Shown piece by piece: positions 7,521 to 16,533 of a stretch of DNA of 64,000 nt. The notes below the pieces were generated by a model. It had not been told where the DNA came from. It was given only the letters and a program-made list of their open reading frames with translations, and did not search any database. The DNA comes from an uncultured Bacteroidales bacterium (GTDB lineage: Bacteria > Bacteroidota > Bacteroidia > Bacteroidales > P3): the NCBI GenBank assembly GCA_949291555.1, contig CASEWE010000005.1, positions 62,001 to 126,000 of the forward strand, in the 5' to 3' direction. The position numbers were made by a program, and so were the translations under genes. The stretch's first letter is position 1, and each line of letters opens with the position of its first letter.

Positions 7521-8267
7521 ATGAAATTAGTACAAGACAAAGTAGCCCTCATCACCGGAGCTTCCCGGGGGATAGGCAGGGCCATTGCCTTGCGTCTGGC
7601 CGCCGAAGGCGCCCACATCGCTTTCACCGACCTGCGCGAAGATGAAAACATGCAGTCGTTGGTCAACGAAATAGAAGCCTTGGGAAGGAAAGCCAAAGGT
7701 TACGCATCCAATGCCGCCGACACCGAGGAAACCGCCAAGACCGTGGCTTGCGTGGTGCAAGACTTCGGCCGCATCGATATCCTCGTCAACAATGCCGGGA
7801 TAACCAAAGACGGCCTCTTGCTGCGCATGAGCGAAGAGCAATGGGATGCCGTCATCAACGTGAACCTCAAATCGGTATTCAATTTCACCAAAGCCGTCGC
7901 CCCCGTCATGAGCAGCCAGCGCTCGGGCAGCATCGTCAGCCTCAGTTCCGTGGTAGGCGTCTCGGGCAACGCCGGCCAAGCCAACTATTCCGCTTCCAAA
8001 GCCGGTATCATCGGCTTCACCAAATCGGTAGCCAAGGAATTCGGCAAACGCGGAATCCGGGCGAACGCCATCGCTCCGGGCTTCATCATTACCGACATGA
8101 CCGCCCAGCTTTCCGAGGAAGTCCGCAAGGACTGGGCTTCCAAAATCCCCCTGCACCGGGGCGGAACGCCGGAAGACGTGGCCAATGTATGCCTTTTCCT
8201 CGCTTCAGACCTTTCTTCCTATGTAAGCGGGCAAGTCATCCATGTCTGCGGCGGCATGAACATGTAA
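7521..8267 (+). CDS. fabG: 3-oxoacyl-[acyl-carrier-protein] reductase
   Basis: NADPH-dependent reduction of 3-oxoacyl-ACP in fatty-acid elongation. 248 residues, a classical short-chain dehydrogenase. The Rossmann motif TGASRGIG is near residue 12, NNAG near 90, and the catalytic Ser, Tyr and Lys lie in SLSSVVGVSGNAGQANYSASKAG. The C-terminal PGFIITDMTAQL and CGGMNM ending match FabG. It lies 43 bases after rseC and 10 bases before the vWA gene, so the three are probably one operon. Other fab genes are absent, so another SDR role cannot be fully excluded. Confidence 0.9.
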   Translation: MKLVQDKVALITGASRGIGRAIALRLAAEGAHIAFTDLREDENMQSLVNEIEALGRKAKGYASNAADTEETAKTVACVVQDFGRIDILVNNAGITKDGLLLRMSEEQWDAVINVNLKSVFNFTKAVAPVMSSQRSGSIVSLSSVVGVSGNAGQANYSASKAGIIGFTKSVAKEFGKRGIRANAIAPGFIITDMTAQLSEEVRKDWASKIPLHRGGTPEDVANVCLFLASDLSSYVSGQVIHVCGGMNM

Positions 8268-8277
8268 GCAATTCCCA

Positions 8278-10431
8278 ATGTTGTTCCAGTCCGCTTCCCC
8301 TGCCTGGTTCATCGCTTTGGCTTTTGCCGTGGCCGTAATCGCCGCGGGGGGACTGTATTGGAAGAACCGCAAAGACGAACTCGACCGGAAATGGCGCATC
8401 ACGCTTTCCATTCTCCGTTTCGGGTTCGTCTTTTGCGTTTGCATCCTGTTGTTCCTCCCTGTCACGGAAACCACCAAGGAAGAAACGCGCAAGCCGGTCT
8501 GCTTCCTCGCGCTCGACCAATCCTTTTCCATGCAAGGCGCTTTCGCCGATACCGGTCAAGCCTTGCAAGAGACCGATAGCACGGGTCTTTCAAGCTCTTT
8601 CCTGCAGACCACATTGAAAGGAATCGAGCATCTCGGAAAAAAATTGGAAAATGATTTCCGCGTGGAAGAAATCGCTTTCGGAGCGACCGCCCGGAAAGGC
8701 TTCGGCCCGGTTTTTTCCTCTCCTGCCACCAATTACCAAGCCCTGTTCGAACGCATAAAAAGCCTTTCGCCCGAAGAAGGGAACGCTTGCGTGGTCCTGA
8801 TTTCCGATGGCAATCCCAATACGGGTTCCGAGCCATCGGCTGCTTACCGCGCTTGCGCGTTGCCGCTTTTCACCGTTGCCATCGGAGACACGACCCGTCA
8901 TCCCGATATTTTCATCGGTCAGGTGCAGCATAACCGTTATGCCCGCAAGGGCAATGTATTCCCGGTCAGGATCCACATAGGGAAAGACCGGGTCGGCATG
9001 GAAGCCGCCACCCTCGAGCTTTCCTGCCAAGGGAAGACGATCCGCAAAGAAAGGATCGACTTGGGGCAAACCGAGGAAATAGAATGGGAAATCCCGGCCG
9101 AAGAAACCGGCGCAATCCGCTACGAACTTCGGCTCGCACCCTTGCCAGGGGAGAAAAACGTGCAAAACAACCGGGCCGGATTCACCGTCCAAGTGATGGA
9201 CGAGCAACGGAAAATACTGATCATCGCCCAATCGCCGCATCCCGACATAAGCGCCCTCAAGCAAGCGTTCGAGCGAAACGGCAACTACGAAGTGCAGGCT
9301 GTGGCATGCCAACGGGGACAAAGGCTGGAAGCCGGGACAGGACTTTTGGACGAAGCCGATCTTATCATCCTGCACGGCTTGCCTTCCAAGGAAGAGGATC
9401 TTGGAAGATTCGCCACAAGCCTCGAACGGAAACCGCTCTGGTACGTCATAACCCCCTCCACCTCCCTGCAAGCCTTCAACCAGCTGCCGACGGGTATCCG
9501 GATTCATGCCCGAAACCATTCCTGGAACGAAGCGCAAGCCTTGTTCAACCGCGATTTCTCCCAATTCGAAGCCTCGGATGAAGAAATTGCCCGGTACTTG
9601 GATTTTCCGCCCCTGCATTGCCCCTTTGCCCGGTACGAGACCCTTCCCGGAGGTCAAGCCGTCTTCTACCAGTCCATCTTGCAGACCTCGACGCGCGACC
9701 CCTTGGCCTGGATAGGCCGCCAAGGACAGGACGCCGTGCTGGTCATCACCGGCCAAGGGCTCTGGAGATGGCCTTTGGCCGACTTCCAGACAAATGGCAA
9801 CACAGGGATTTTCGACCGGCTAATGGAACGTTTCGTCCAGTTGACCACCGCTCCTTCCGTCAAGGAAAATCTGGTAATCGATTGCCCGCAGACGCTTTCC
9901 GAATCGCAAAGACTGGTAGCGGGCGCCCAGCTATACAATGCCTCGTTCGAAAAAGTGAGCCGGGCCGAGATACAATTCCTCTTGAAAAACGAAAACGACG
10001 GCAAGGAATATGCCTTTGAATTCCTGCCCGAAGGCCTTGATTACCGGCTCGATGCCGGTTTTTTACCCGAGGGGGATTACACTTACCTCGCCTCTTGCCG
10101 AAAAGGGAACGAGCATTACCAGGCTTCCGGCCGTATCCGGATACAGGAATCCCGCATTGAAAACCCGCAACTGCCTGCCAACTTGAACCTGCTGCGGAAC
10201 CTTTCGCTCGCCTTCTCCGGGAAGTCCTTCTACGCCGGTTCGTTCCGGAACCCGAATCCGGACGTATGGGAATCCCTCTACCAGGAAATACGGCAACGCA
10301 ACGACCTCGAGCCGCAAATTTCCTATCGGAAAACCGCGGTTTCCCTCATCGATCGGAAAATCCTCCTCGTCCTGCTCCTATGCCTGCTGTCCACCGAATA
10401 TTTCCTGAGGAAACTTTTCGGGAACCTATAA
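8278..10431 (+). CDS. Membrane protein with vWA and GATase1-like domains
   Basis: 717 residues. Two N-terminal membrane helices (about 9-27 and 41-60) and one C-terminal helix (about 694-712) bracket a large, probably periplasmic part. A vWA domain (about 75-215) shows the MIDAS metal site DQSFS in VCFLALDQSFSMQG, a Thr region TNYQALF, and VVLISDGNPNTG. A beta-sandwich region follows. Then a Rossmann-like stretch with RKILIIAQSPHPDISALKQAF and DEADLIILHGLPSKEEDL resembles the GATase1-like part of related vWA proteins, without a clear catalytic Cys. The plan recalls BatA/vWA Bacteroidota proteins, but no MoxR ATPase is adjacent. Role unknown; probably metal-dependent protein binding. Confidence 0.8.
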   Translation: MLFQSASPAWFIALAFAVAVIAAGGLYWKNRKDELDRKWRITLSILRFGFVFCVCILLFLPVTETTKEETRKPVCFLALDQSFSMQGAFADTGQALQETDSTGLSSSFLQTTLKGIEHLGKKLENDFRVEEIAFGATARKGFGPVFSSPATNYQALFERIKSLSPEEGNACVVLISDGNPNTGSEPSAAYRACALPLFTVAIGDTTRHPDIFIGQVQHNRYARKGNVFPVRIHIGKDRVGMEAATLELSCQGKTIRKERIDLGQTEEIEWEIPAEETGAIRYELRLAPLPGEKNVQNNRAGFTVQVMDEQRKILIIAQSPHPDISALKQAFERNGNYEVQAVACQRGQRLEAGTGLLDEADLIILHGLPSKEEDLGRFATSLERKPLWYVITPSTSLQAFNQLPTGIRIHARNHSWNEAQALFNRDFSQFEASDEEIARYLDFPPLHCPFARYETLPGGQAVFYQSILQTSTRDPLAWIGRQGQDAVLVITGQGLWRWPLADFQTNGNTGIFDRLMERFVQLTTAPSVKENLVIDCPQTLSESQRLVAGAQLYNASFEKVSRAEIQFLLKNENDGKEYAFEFLPEGLDYRLDAGFLPEGDYTYLASCRKGNEHYQASGRIRIQESRIENPQLPANLNLLRNLSLAFSGKSFYAGSFRNPNPDVWESLYQEIRQRNDLEPQISYRKTAVSLIDRKILLVLLLCLLSTEYFLRKLFGNL

Positions 10432-10542
10432 CCGCAAGCAACCGGAACCGGTTCCAACCGCCGGGGAAAAACGACCGCTCCCCGCTCATGGAACGCCCTT
10501 CTGCCGGAAAGAAACCCGCTGGCAAGCCTATTTCCCCCTTGC

Positions 10543-12006
10543 CTACAGCAACCGGCCGGCCGCCTCGGCCAAAGCGCTCCGTTCCCCTTTCACCAGATTG
10601 ACCGAAGCAAAAAGTTCCTGCCCGGCCATGCGGTCGCAGAGATAGCTCAGCCCGTTCGACCGCGCATCCAGATAAGGGGAGTCGATCTGATGGATGTCTC
10701 CGGTAAAAACGAGCTTCGTCCCTTCCCCCGCGCGGGTTATGATCGTCTTCACTTCATGTGGCGTCAGGTTCTGGGCTTCATCTATGATGAAAAACGTATC
10801 GGACAAGCTCCTTCCCCGGATATAAGCCAAAGGCGTTATCTGGAAACTCCCCGATTTCTGCATTTCTTCTATCTGCCCGTATTCCTTAGGCGAAATCCGG
10901 GTCTTGTTCTTGATAACAGCCAAGTTATCGTAAAGCGGCAGCATATACGGCCCTAACTTCTCGTTCACATCGCCCGGCAGGAACCCCATGTCCTGGCTCT
11001 GCAAAGGAATCACAGGCCGGGAAAGCAGAACCTGCTTGTACAACGGAGCCTGGGCCAATGCCGCAGCCAAAGCCAGCAAAGTCTTGCCCGTTCCGGCCAC
11101 CCCGGTCAAGGCCACCAGCTGGATATTGGGCCGCATGAGCGCGTCCAAGGCGCAGGCTTGCTCTTCATTGCGGGGGGAAATGCCGGCCACCGTCAGGGAA
11201 TCGACCCTTACCACGTTCCGGCTCAAGCTGTCGTAAAACACCTGGAGCCGGGAAGAAGGTCCTTGCAATTCAAAGTACTCGTTCGCCACAGGCTTCACTT
11301 TCAGCAATCGCGGCGCAACACCCTCCTGCTGCTGGTAGAAACGGGCTATGACCGCATCTTCGACCCGGACCGTGCCCAATCTCCGCCTGAATATTTCCTC
11401 TTCATCGGGAGTCTTGTCGTTGAGATAATCCTCCGCAGGCAAGCCCATCACCTTGGCTTTCATCCGCAAGTTGATGTCTTTGGTGACCAGAATCACCTGC
11501 CTTCCGGGGTTTTCTTGCTGCAAATCCAATGCAACAGCCAGAATCCTATGATCGGGAATATCTTCCATCGCTGCCTCTTTCATGGCCTGGGTCAAACCCT
11601 TCCCCATCACCACGCTGAGCTTTCCCAAGCCCCGGCCCAAAGAAATCTTTTCGTTGAAAAGGCCTTTCCCCACCAACTTATCCAGCGACCGCATGATTTC
11701 CCGGGCATTGAAATTGATTTGATCCTGCCCTTTCTTGAAATGGTCTATTTCTTCCAAATCGACCAAGGGTATGACAATGTCATTTTCCTGGAACTTGTAC
11801 AGCGCCTTGTAATCATGCAGCAGCACATTCGTGTCCAGCACGAAAATCTTGGGAAGCCCGGCATGTTTCGCCCTCGGCGCTTTTCCGGCCGGGACTTTCT
11901 TTTCCTTCATCAAGCGGGCACCGGCGGCTTTCCGGCTTTCCCGGCTCGGGGACGAAGAGCCCCTGCTCCCCGTTTCCCGTTTTCTTGCTTCTTGGGTTTT
12001 CATCAT
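10543..12006 (-). CDS. PhoH-family ATPase with N-terminal PIN domain
   Basis: 487 residues. A basic, probably disordered head (1-48) is followed by a PIN nuclease domain (about 50-180) beginning KIFVLDTNVLLHDY, with acidic residues in VDLEEIDHFK and VTKDINLRMKA. A PhoH ATPase domain follows (about 270-480): LTGVAGTGKTLLALA is Walker A, FFIIDEAQNLTPHE is Walker B, and FTGDIHQIDSPYLD is the sensor. This PIN-PhoH fusion resembles YlaK/PhoH2 proteins described as RNA-unwinding ribonucleases. It faces the vWA gene tail to tail. TlpA-like gene lies 200 bases upstream on the same strand. Confidence 0.92.
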   Translation of the reverse strand: MMKTQEARKRETGSRGSSSPSRESRKAAGARLMKEKKVPAGKAPRAKHAGLPKIFVLDTNVLLHDYKALYKFQENDIVIPLVDLEEIDHFKKGQDQINFNAREIMRSLDKLVGKGLFNEKISLGRGLGKLSVVMGKGLTQAMKEAAMEDIPDHRILAVALDLQQENPGRQVILVTKDINLRMKAKVMGLPAEDYLNDKTPDEEEIFRRRLGTVRVEDAVIARFYQQQEGVAPRLLKVKPVANEYFELQGPSSRLQVFYDSLSRNVVRVDSLTVAGISPRNEEQACALDALMRPNIQLVALTGVAGTGKTLLALAAALAQAPLYKQVLLSRPVIPLQSQDMGFLPGDVNEKLGPYMLPLYDNLAVIKNKTRISPKEYGQIEEMQKSGSFQITPLAYIRGRSLSDTFFIIDEAQNLTPHEVKTIITRAGEGTKLVFTGDIHQIDSPYLDARSNGLSYLCDRMAGQELFASVNLVKGERSALAEAAGRLL

Positions 12007-12206
12007 CTTGTCTTTTTAGAAACCGTTCCTCATGCCCCGTTCCATCCGGCCTCCCGCTGGCTTCCCGCATCCTATTTCCCTTGAAGGGCCGGATTTCTGC
12101 CCGCTTTTTCTTTCCCGGCAAAGCCACCCTGTCTCACGTGCTTACGTACTGCCGGCCACCATGCTTGCGTGCTTGCCTGCACCACGGCCCCGCTATCCTC
12201 ATTCCC

Positions 12207-13385
12207 TCAGCGAATATCGTCCAGCGCCTGATAGAACGCCGGGACTTCGCCCATGTAACGCTCCACGACCTTCAATCCGGGAGCCAGCAGGATTTTGGTC
12301 GGATAACCGCTTACCCCGTACATCAGGACTACGTCCGGATTGCCGCCTTGGGCATTGAGCGCGTTCGTCCACAAAAGCCCCTCTTTCTTTACGAACTCTT
12401 TCAGCTTCTGTTCCTTATCCCGATTGGATATTCCAATGAATTCCACTTTCGAAGCATACCGGGCATGGTATTCCTTCATCTTGGGAAGGCCTTTCACGCA
12501 CCAAGGGCACCAAGTTCCCCAGAAATCCAGCACCACATACCGGTCGGCATAATCCGACAAGCGGAAAGTACGGCCGTTCAAGTCTTTCATCTCGAAATCG
12601 GGCGCGACAGCCCCGGCCTGGACTTTCCGGGCGTTGGCCGCAAGCCGGCTCAGCCGGATCGCTTTCTCGCGCATCTCTTCCAGACGTGTCCCCATCGCGC
12701 CTTCCCGCACTTCTTTCCCCAAACGTTCGTAATAGCTCAAAAAGGTGTCTTTCACGGGGTATTCCAGCAAATAATAAGCCGAACGCATGTCATCGGGAAA
12801 ATCGCGGACAAATTCCAGATACTTGTCGGACACCTCTTTCTGAAACTTGTCGTAAAGGACGGAAAGACTGTCTACCAGCATTTCATCGGCATTCTCGATT
12901 CCATTTTCCAAGGCTTCCTCTATGCGGCTTTCTATTGCCTGCATGCGCGGATAAATCTCCTGGGAAGCCGCCCGCACGGCCGACTGGGCCGAAAGCTGCG
13001 GGGAGCCTTCCAGACGGTAAAGGATTCCATCTTGCCGGCATTCCGCACGCATGCGCACGCTTTCCCCTGGATTGACCAGAAACCCGATCCGGAACGCCGC
13101 CGGCATCTCGCCTGCCGGCAAGCCCAAACGGTCGCGAACCTCCTTCAATTCGATTTCCACCCGGGTCAGCTGCCCGATCGGGCGATCCCAAACGAACTTC
13201 CCGTCCGTTACCGCTACCGTGTCCCAGCACAAGGTATCCGCGCCCGGCACGGCCGCATGTCCCACATAAGCCTCTCCGCTTGCCATGCCTTCGAGGCTCG
13301 CGCTCAAAAGCGGCTTTTGCCCGTGCTGGCAAGAAACCGCCAAAAACAGGGAACCAATCCCCGCGATTAAAAAGAACCTTTTCAT
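12207..13385 (-). CDS. TlpA-like thioredoxin-fold lipoprotein
   Basis: 392 residues. The signal peptide ends in the lipobox LAVSC with Cys19, so it is a lipoprotein. A DUF4369-like domain (about 25-130) and a helical middle (about 135-255) precede an AhpC/TSA thioredoxin fold (about 258-392). That fold opens VAPDFEMKDLNGRTFRLSDY and has the redox pair Cys293/Cys296 in GTWCPWCVKG. Such proteins are widespread in Bacteroidota and reduce or isomerise exported disulfides. The start is 32 bases after the S41 protease stop codon, so it is likely in the same operon. Substrate unknown. Confidence 0.9.
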   Translation of the reverse strand: MKRFFLIAGIGSLFLAVSCQHGQKPLLSASLEGMASGEAYVGHAAVPGADTLCWDTVAVTDGKFVWDRPIGQLTRVEIELKEVRDRLGLPAGEMPAAFRIGFLVNPGESVRMRAECRQDGILYRLEGSPQLSAQSAVRAASQEIYPRMQAIESRIEEALENGIENADEMLVDSLSVLYDKFQKEVSDKYLEFVRDFPDDMRSAYYLLEYPVKDTFLSYYERLGKEVREGAMGTRLEEMREKAIRLSRLAANARKVQAGAVAPDFEMKDLNGRTFRLSDYADRYVVLDFWGTWCPWCVKGLPKMKEYHARYASKVEFIGISNRDKEQKLKEFVKKEGLLWTNALNAQGGNPDVVLMYGVSGYPTKILLAPGLKVVERYMGEVPAFYQALDDIR

Positions 13386-13417
13386 ATATGCACAATCATT
13401 TAGCCGTTTTCAAACTC

Positions 13418-15112
13418 TCAAAATGCCAGGGCCTCCGCGTCCGGACTTTCGTCCTGCCGCCCTTCCGCTTTCCCGTTCCCGAAATCGAACCCGTCCACTT
13501 CCCGTTCTCCCCTGCAAACCGCCAAAGCTTCCAGGAAATCATCGTCTTGCTGCAAATAAGTGGGATAAAAGCCCTCGTCATCGTAAAGGTCGCGCCCGAT
13601 AAGCGCCTTGAGGGTCGATTTCATCTTTCCTCCGTACTTGTTTATGCTTGCCGTATCTTCCGGCAGGCCCTTTTCCCGCGTATATTGCAGGAAATCCTCG
13701 AAAACCCGGTCTTCGAGCGCGAAATTTTCCGTAAAGGAGCGGGCATCGGGATATTCCGCCTTCAAGCGGGCCCGGTTGGCCGTGGTATAGGCAAAGGAAA
13801 AATCATAGTTGTAGCCTGCGGAAGAAATCCGGTTCAGGTAAGCGAACAGGCTATCGGTCTTGTAGGGCACTGCTATGTCGGGCTGGATTCCTCCTCCACC
13901 GTACACCACGCGGCCTTTCCGGGTAAAATATTTTACCGTATCGGCATGGTTGGCCGAATCGGTACCGGTCATTTCCCCGCTCAGGTACCGCCGCAGCAAA
14001 TCGGCCTCGTAATCCTCGTACCCGCCCTCGTAAGACTTCTGGATACACCGCCCGCTGGGCGTGTAATACCGGGCTACCGTGAGCCTCAAGGCGCTTCCGT
14101 CGCTCAATTCCATTTGCTCTTGCACCAATCCCTTTCCAAAGGAACGGCGCCCGACGACCACGCCCCGGTCGTTGTCCTGCATGGCGCCGGCAAAAATCTC
14201 GCTGGCCGAAGCCGACCACTCATCCAAAAGGATCACCAATCCCATATCCTGGTAACGGCCCGCCCCGGATGCGAAAACATGGGCCCGGTTCCGGTTCCTG
14301 CCTTCGGTATAGACGATCCCGCTTCCTTCCGGAAGGAACAAGTCGGCCATTTCCAGGCAGGGAGCCAGCAACCCGCCTCCGTTCGAGCGCAAATCCACGA
14401 TCACGGTCCGCACATCCCGGGCGGAAAGTTCCCGCAGGGCATTCCTGAACTCGCGAGCGGTATTGGCAGAAAACTTGCTCACCTTGACATACCCGATACC
14501 GGGTTCCACCACGAAAGAAACATCCACGCTATAGGTGGGGATCACATCGCGCTTGACCTCTATCCAAACCAGGCCGTCCGCTCCCGCACGGGACAATCCC
14601 AGACGCACCCTGCTCCCTTTCGGGCCTTTGAGCGTCCGGACGATACGGTCGGTATCCAACCCTTTCCCCGAAAGCGTGTCGCTGCCGGCCATGATGATGC
14701 GGTCGCCCGGAAGAATCCCGACCTTTTCGGACGGGCCTCCGCTAACCGGCATGATGACCGTGACCGTATCGTTGATCATGCGGAACTGCACGCCGATACC
14801 TTGGAAATTCCCTTGTATTTCTTCCTCCGCCTTGACAAAGTCCTGCGCCGGAAGATAGGCCGAATGGGGATCGAGGCTATGCAAGACGGCATTCAAGCCC
14901 GCCGTGGTAACTTTTTCCTCGTCGACCGTGTCCACGTAGTTGGCTTCTATCACTTGCATGATCGAACCCAGTTTGGAACCGGGCGCGTACCGGATGACCG
15001 GCACCAAGGAAGATACCCTGCGTTGCATCATGAACACTCCTATCAGGAGCCCCAACGCAAAGAAAAGGGCGAGAGTCACCCACGTGGTCTTGACATTCGA
15101 TTCCTGGCTCAT
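13418..15112 (-). CDS. S41-family C-terminal processing peptidase
   Basis: 564 residues. One N-terminal membrane helix (10-29) places the rest in the periplasm. A PDZ domain (about 100-185) binds C-terminal tails, and the S41 core holds the Ser-Lys dyad: Ser302 in DEWSASASEI and Lys327 in RRSFGKGL, 25 residues apart as in E. coli Prc. IVDLRSNGGGLL is the S41 core strand. Carboxy-terminal proteases trim or degrade envelope proteins by their tails. It leads the TlpA-like gene. An intrinsic terminator separates it from the TPR gene upstream. Confidence 0.95.
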   Translation of the reverse strand: MSQESNVKTTWVTLALFFALGLLIGVFMMQRRVSSLVPVIRYAPGSKLGSIMQVIEANYVDTVDEEKVTTAGLNAVLHSLDPHSAYLPAQDFVKAEEEIQGNFQGIGVQFRMINDTVTVIMPVSGGPSEKVGILPGDRIIMAGSDTLSGKGLDTDRIVRTLKGPKGSRVRLGLSRAGADGLVWIEVKRDVIPTYSVDVSFVVEPGIGYVKVSKFSANTAREFRNALRELSARDVRTVIVDLRSNGGGLLAPCLEMADLFLPEGSGIVYTEGRNRNRAHVFASGAGRYQDMGLVILLDEWSASASEIFAGAMQDNDRGVVVGRRSFGKGLVQEQMELSDGSALRLTVARYYTPSGRCIQKSYEGGYEDYEADLLRRYLSGEMTGTDSANHADTVKYFTRKGRVVYGGGGIQPDIAVPYKTDSLFAYLNRISSAGYNYDFSFAYTTANRARLKAEYPDARSFTENFALEDRVFEDFLQYTREKGLPEDTASINKYGGKMKSTLKALIGRDLYDDEGFYPTYLQQDDDFLEALAVCRGEREVDGFDFGNGKAEGRQDESPDAEALAF

Positions 15113-15192
15113 GGTGTAAAGTTATAAGAAACTATCCGAAATCCCGCAATCCTGCCACAAGGATATTCCTTTCCCCGAGGCGGGAAGAAAAA

Positions 15193-15252
15193 AAAAGACC
15201 TGCCCGGCTGGCAGAAGCCCCGGAACCCGGACTGCCTCCCGTGCAGGTCTTT
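15193..15252 (-). terminator. Intrinsic terminator of the TPR gene
   Basis: On the minus strand AAAAGACCTGC and GCAGGTCTTTT pair around an inner stem-loop, and a long T-run (15188-15199) follows. It lies 20-80 bases after the TPR stop at 15272. Confidence 0.8.
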
Positions 15253-15271
15253 TCCCACTGCCCGAATACGC

Positions 15272-16426
15272 TTACTGGGCGTTTTCCAAAGCGTGTATCT
15301 TATCGCTCCATTCTTTGGCCTTGTCGGCTTGGCCCAACTGCATGTACACGTCGCGCAAGGTCATCATCACATTGATGTTTTCCGGCTGGGCTTCCATCAC
15401 TTTCTGCAAATACGGCAAAGCCTTGTTGAACACGTCTCTCGACTGGGCATCCAGTTCTTCGTATTTGGCCTCTTCTTCCAAAGGCAGCGCATTGGCCTCG
15501 TCTTTCAGACGGATTCCTTTGTTCACGTAGAAAGCCCCCGTGTTGTAGATGGCTTCCGGGTAGTCGGGGTTCAGTTCCAAGGCTTTCAGGTAGGCCGCTT
15601 CCGCCTTGTCGTACTGCTTGTCGTTCTCGTAAGCGATCCCGAGGAACAATTGGAAAGAAGCGTCATCGCCCCACTTCGTCAAAGCGCTGTTGAGAAGTTC
15701 GGAGGCTTTTTCGTTGTATCCCATGCGCAAATAAACCGAAGAAGCCGAAATGTACACGCTTTTTTCTTCCGGGAAGTTCCGCACCGCATCCTCGATCACG
15801 CTGGCCGCCTCTTCCTTCTGGCCGTTGCGGAAGTAGGCATCCGCCAAGCCGACATAAGCGTTGGAAAGCGGGTAAGCCGCATCGACCAGCACCTTGTAAT
15901 ATTCGATGGCTTTGTCCAGCATGTTGGCATTCGAAGCGCACAGCGCGATATTGAATGCGCAATTGGTATCATAAATACCTTCCATTCCGCTCATTTGCAA
16001 AGACTTTTCAAATTCAGCCACAGCGGCTTCGAAATCCTGGCTTTCGAATTTGCGCGCCCCGTTATCGTAAAATATCCCCGCCAACCCGCTGATATCATTG
16101 CGCAATAAAAGCCGGGTCTTGTCGGAGGGGTCGATCTGCAAAGCTTTCTGGAACGACTCCATGCTCGCATCGGCCGCATTGGCATAATCGCGGGCCAACA
16201 AGGGGTTGCGGGAAATGGCCAAGTAGATTTTCCCGCGGGTAATCCAGGCATCGAGCATGCTGGAGGTTTCAGGATTGACCACCGCCTCGTCGATCAAAGA
16301 GGCCGCTTCCGAATACTTTTCCTGGGTAAGATAGCGTTTCGCCGTCTTGACCGCTTTCGTCTGTGCCATGCCAGTACCCACCATGCCGGCGAGAACCAAA
16401 CAAAGAACCAAAATCCTGTTCTTCAT
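15272..16426 (-). CDS. Exported tetratricopeptide repeat protein
   Basis: 384 residues. A signal peptide (1-21, ending GMAQ) sends it to the periplasm or outer membrane. TPR-like pairs run through the whole chain, clearest at about 120-165 (GARKFESQDFEAAVAEFEKSL), 170-235 (AYVGLADAYFRNGQKEEAASVIEDAV), 240-300 (FLGIAYENDKQYDKAEAAYLKALELNPDYPEAIYNTGAFY) and the C-terminus. No enzyme domain is visible. It begins 107 bases after gyrA ends, so it may be read through from gyrA, but it has its own terminator. Partner and function unknown. Confidence 0.85.
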   Translation of the reverse strand: MKNRILVLCLVLAGMVGTGMAQTKAVKTAKRYLTQEKYSEAASLIDEAVVNPETSSMLDAWITRGKIYLAISRNPLLARDYANAADASMESFQKALQIDPSDKTRLLLRNDISGLAGIFYDNGARKFESQDFEAAVAEFEKSLQMSGMEGIYDTNCAFNIALCASNANMLDKAIEYYKVLVDAAYPLSNAYVGLADAYFRNGQKEEAASVIEDAVRNFPEEKSVYISASSVYLRMGYNEKASELLNSALTKWGDDASFQLFLGIAYENDKQYDKAEAAYLKALELNPDYPEAIYNTGAFYVNKGIRLKDEANALPLEEEAKYEELDAQSRDVFNKALPYLQKVMEAQPENINVMMTLRDVYMQLGQADKAKEWSDKIHALENAQ

Positions 16427-16533
16427 GATTTCATTTTTTTTTCGTTATTACTGGTTTTATCCACTCTTTTTATAGGATCCCATCTGCCCGTTTTTCCGGA
16501 AAAATCTCCAGGACTGCCGGCCTCCTTTCCCGG

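Noticed and set aside
13280-15127. 615-codon antisense frame across the S41 protease gene
   Set aside because: A shadow of the S41 gene, whose catalytic Ser-Lys dyad and PDZ domain are clear on the other strand.
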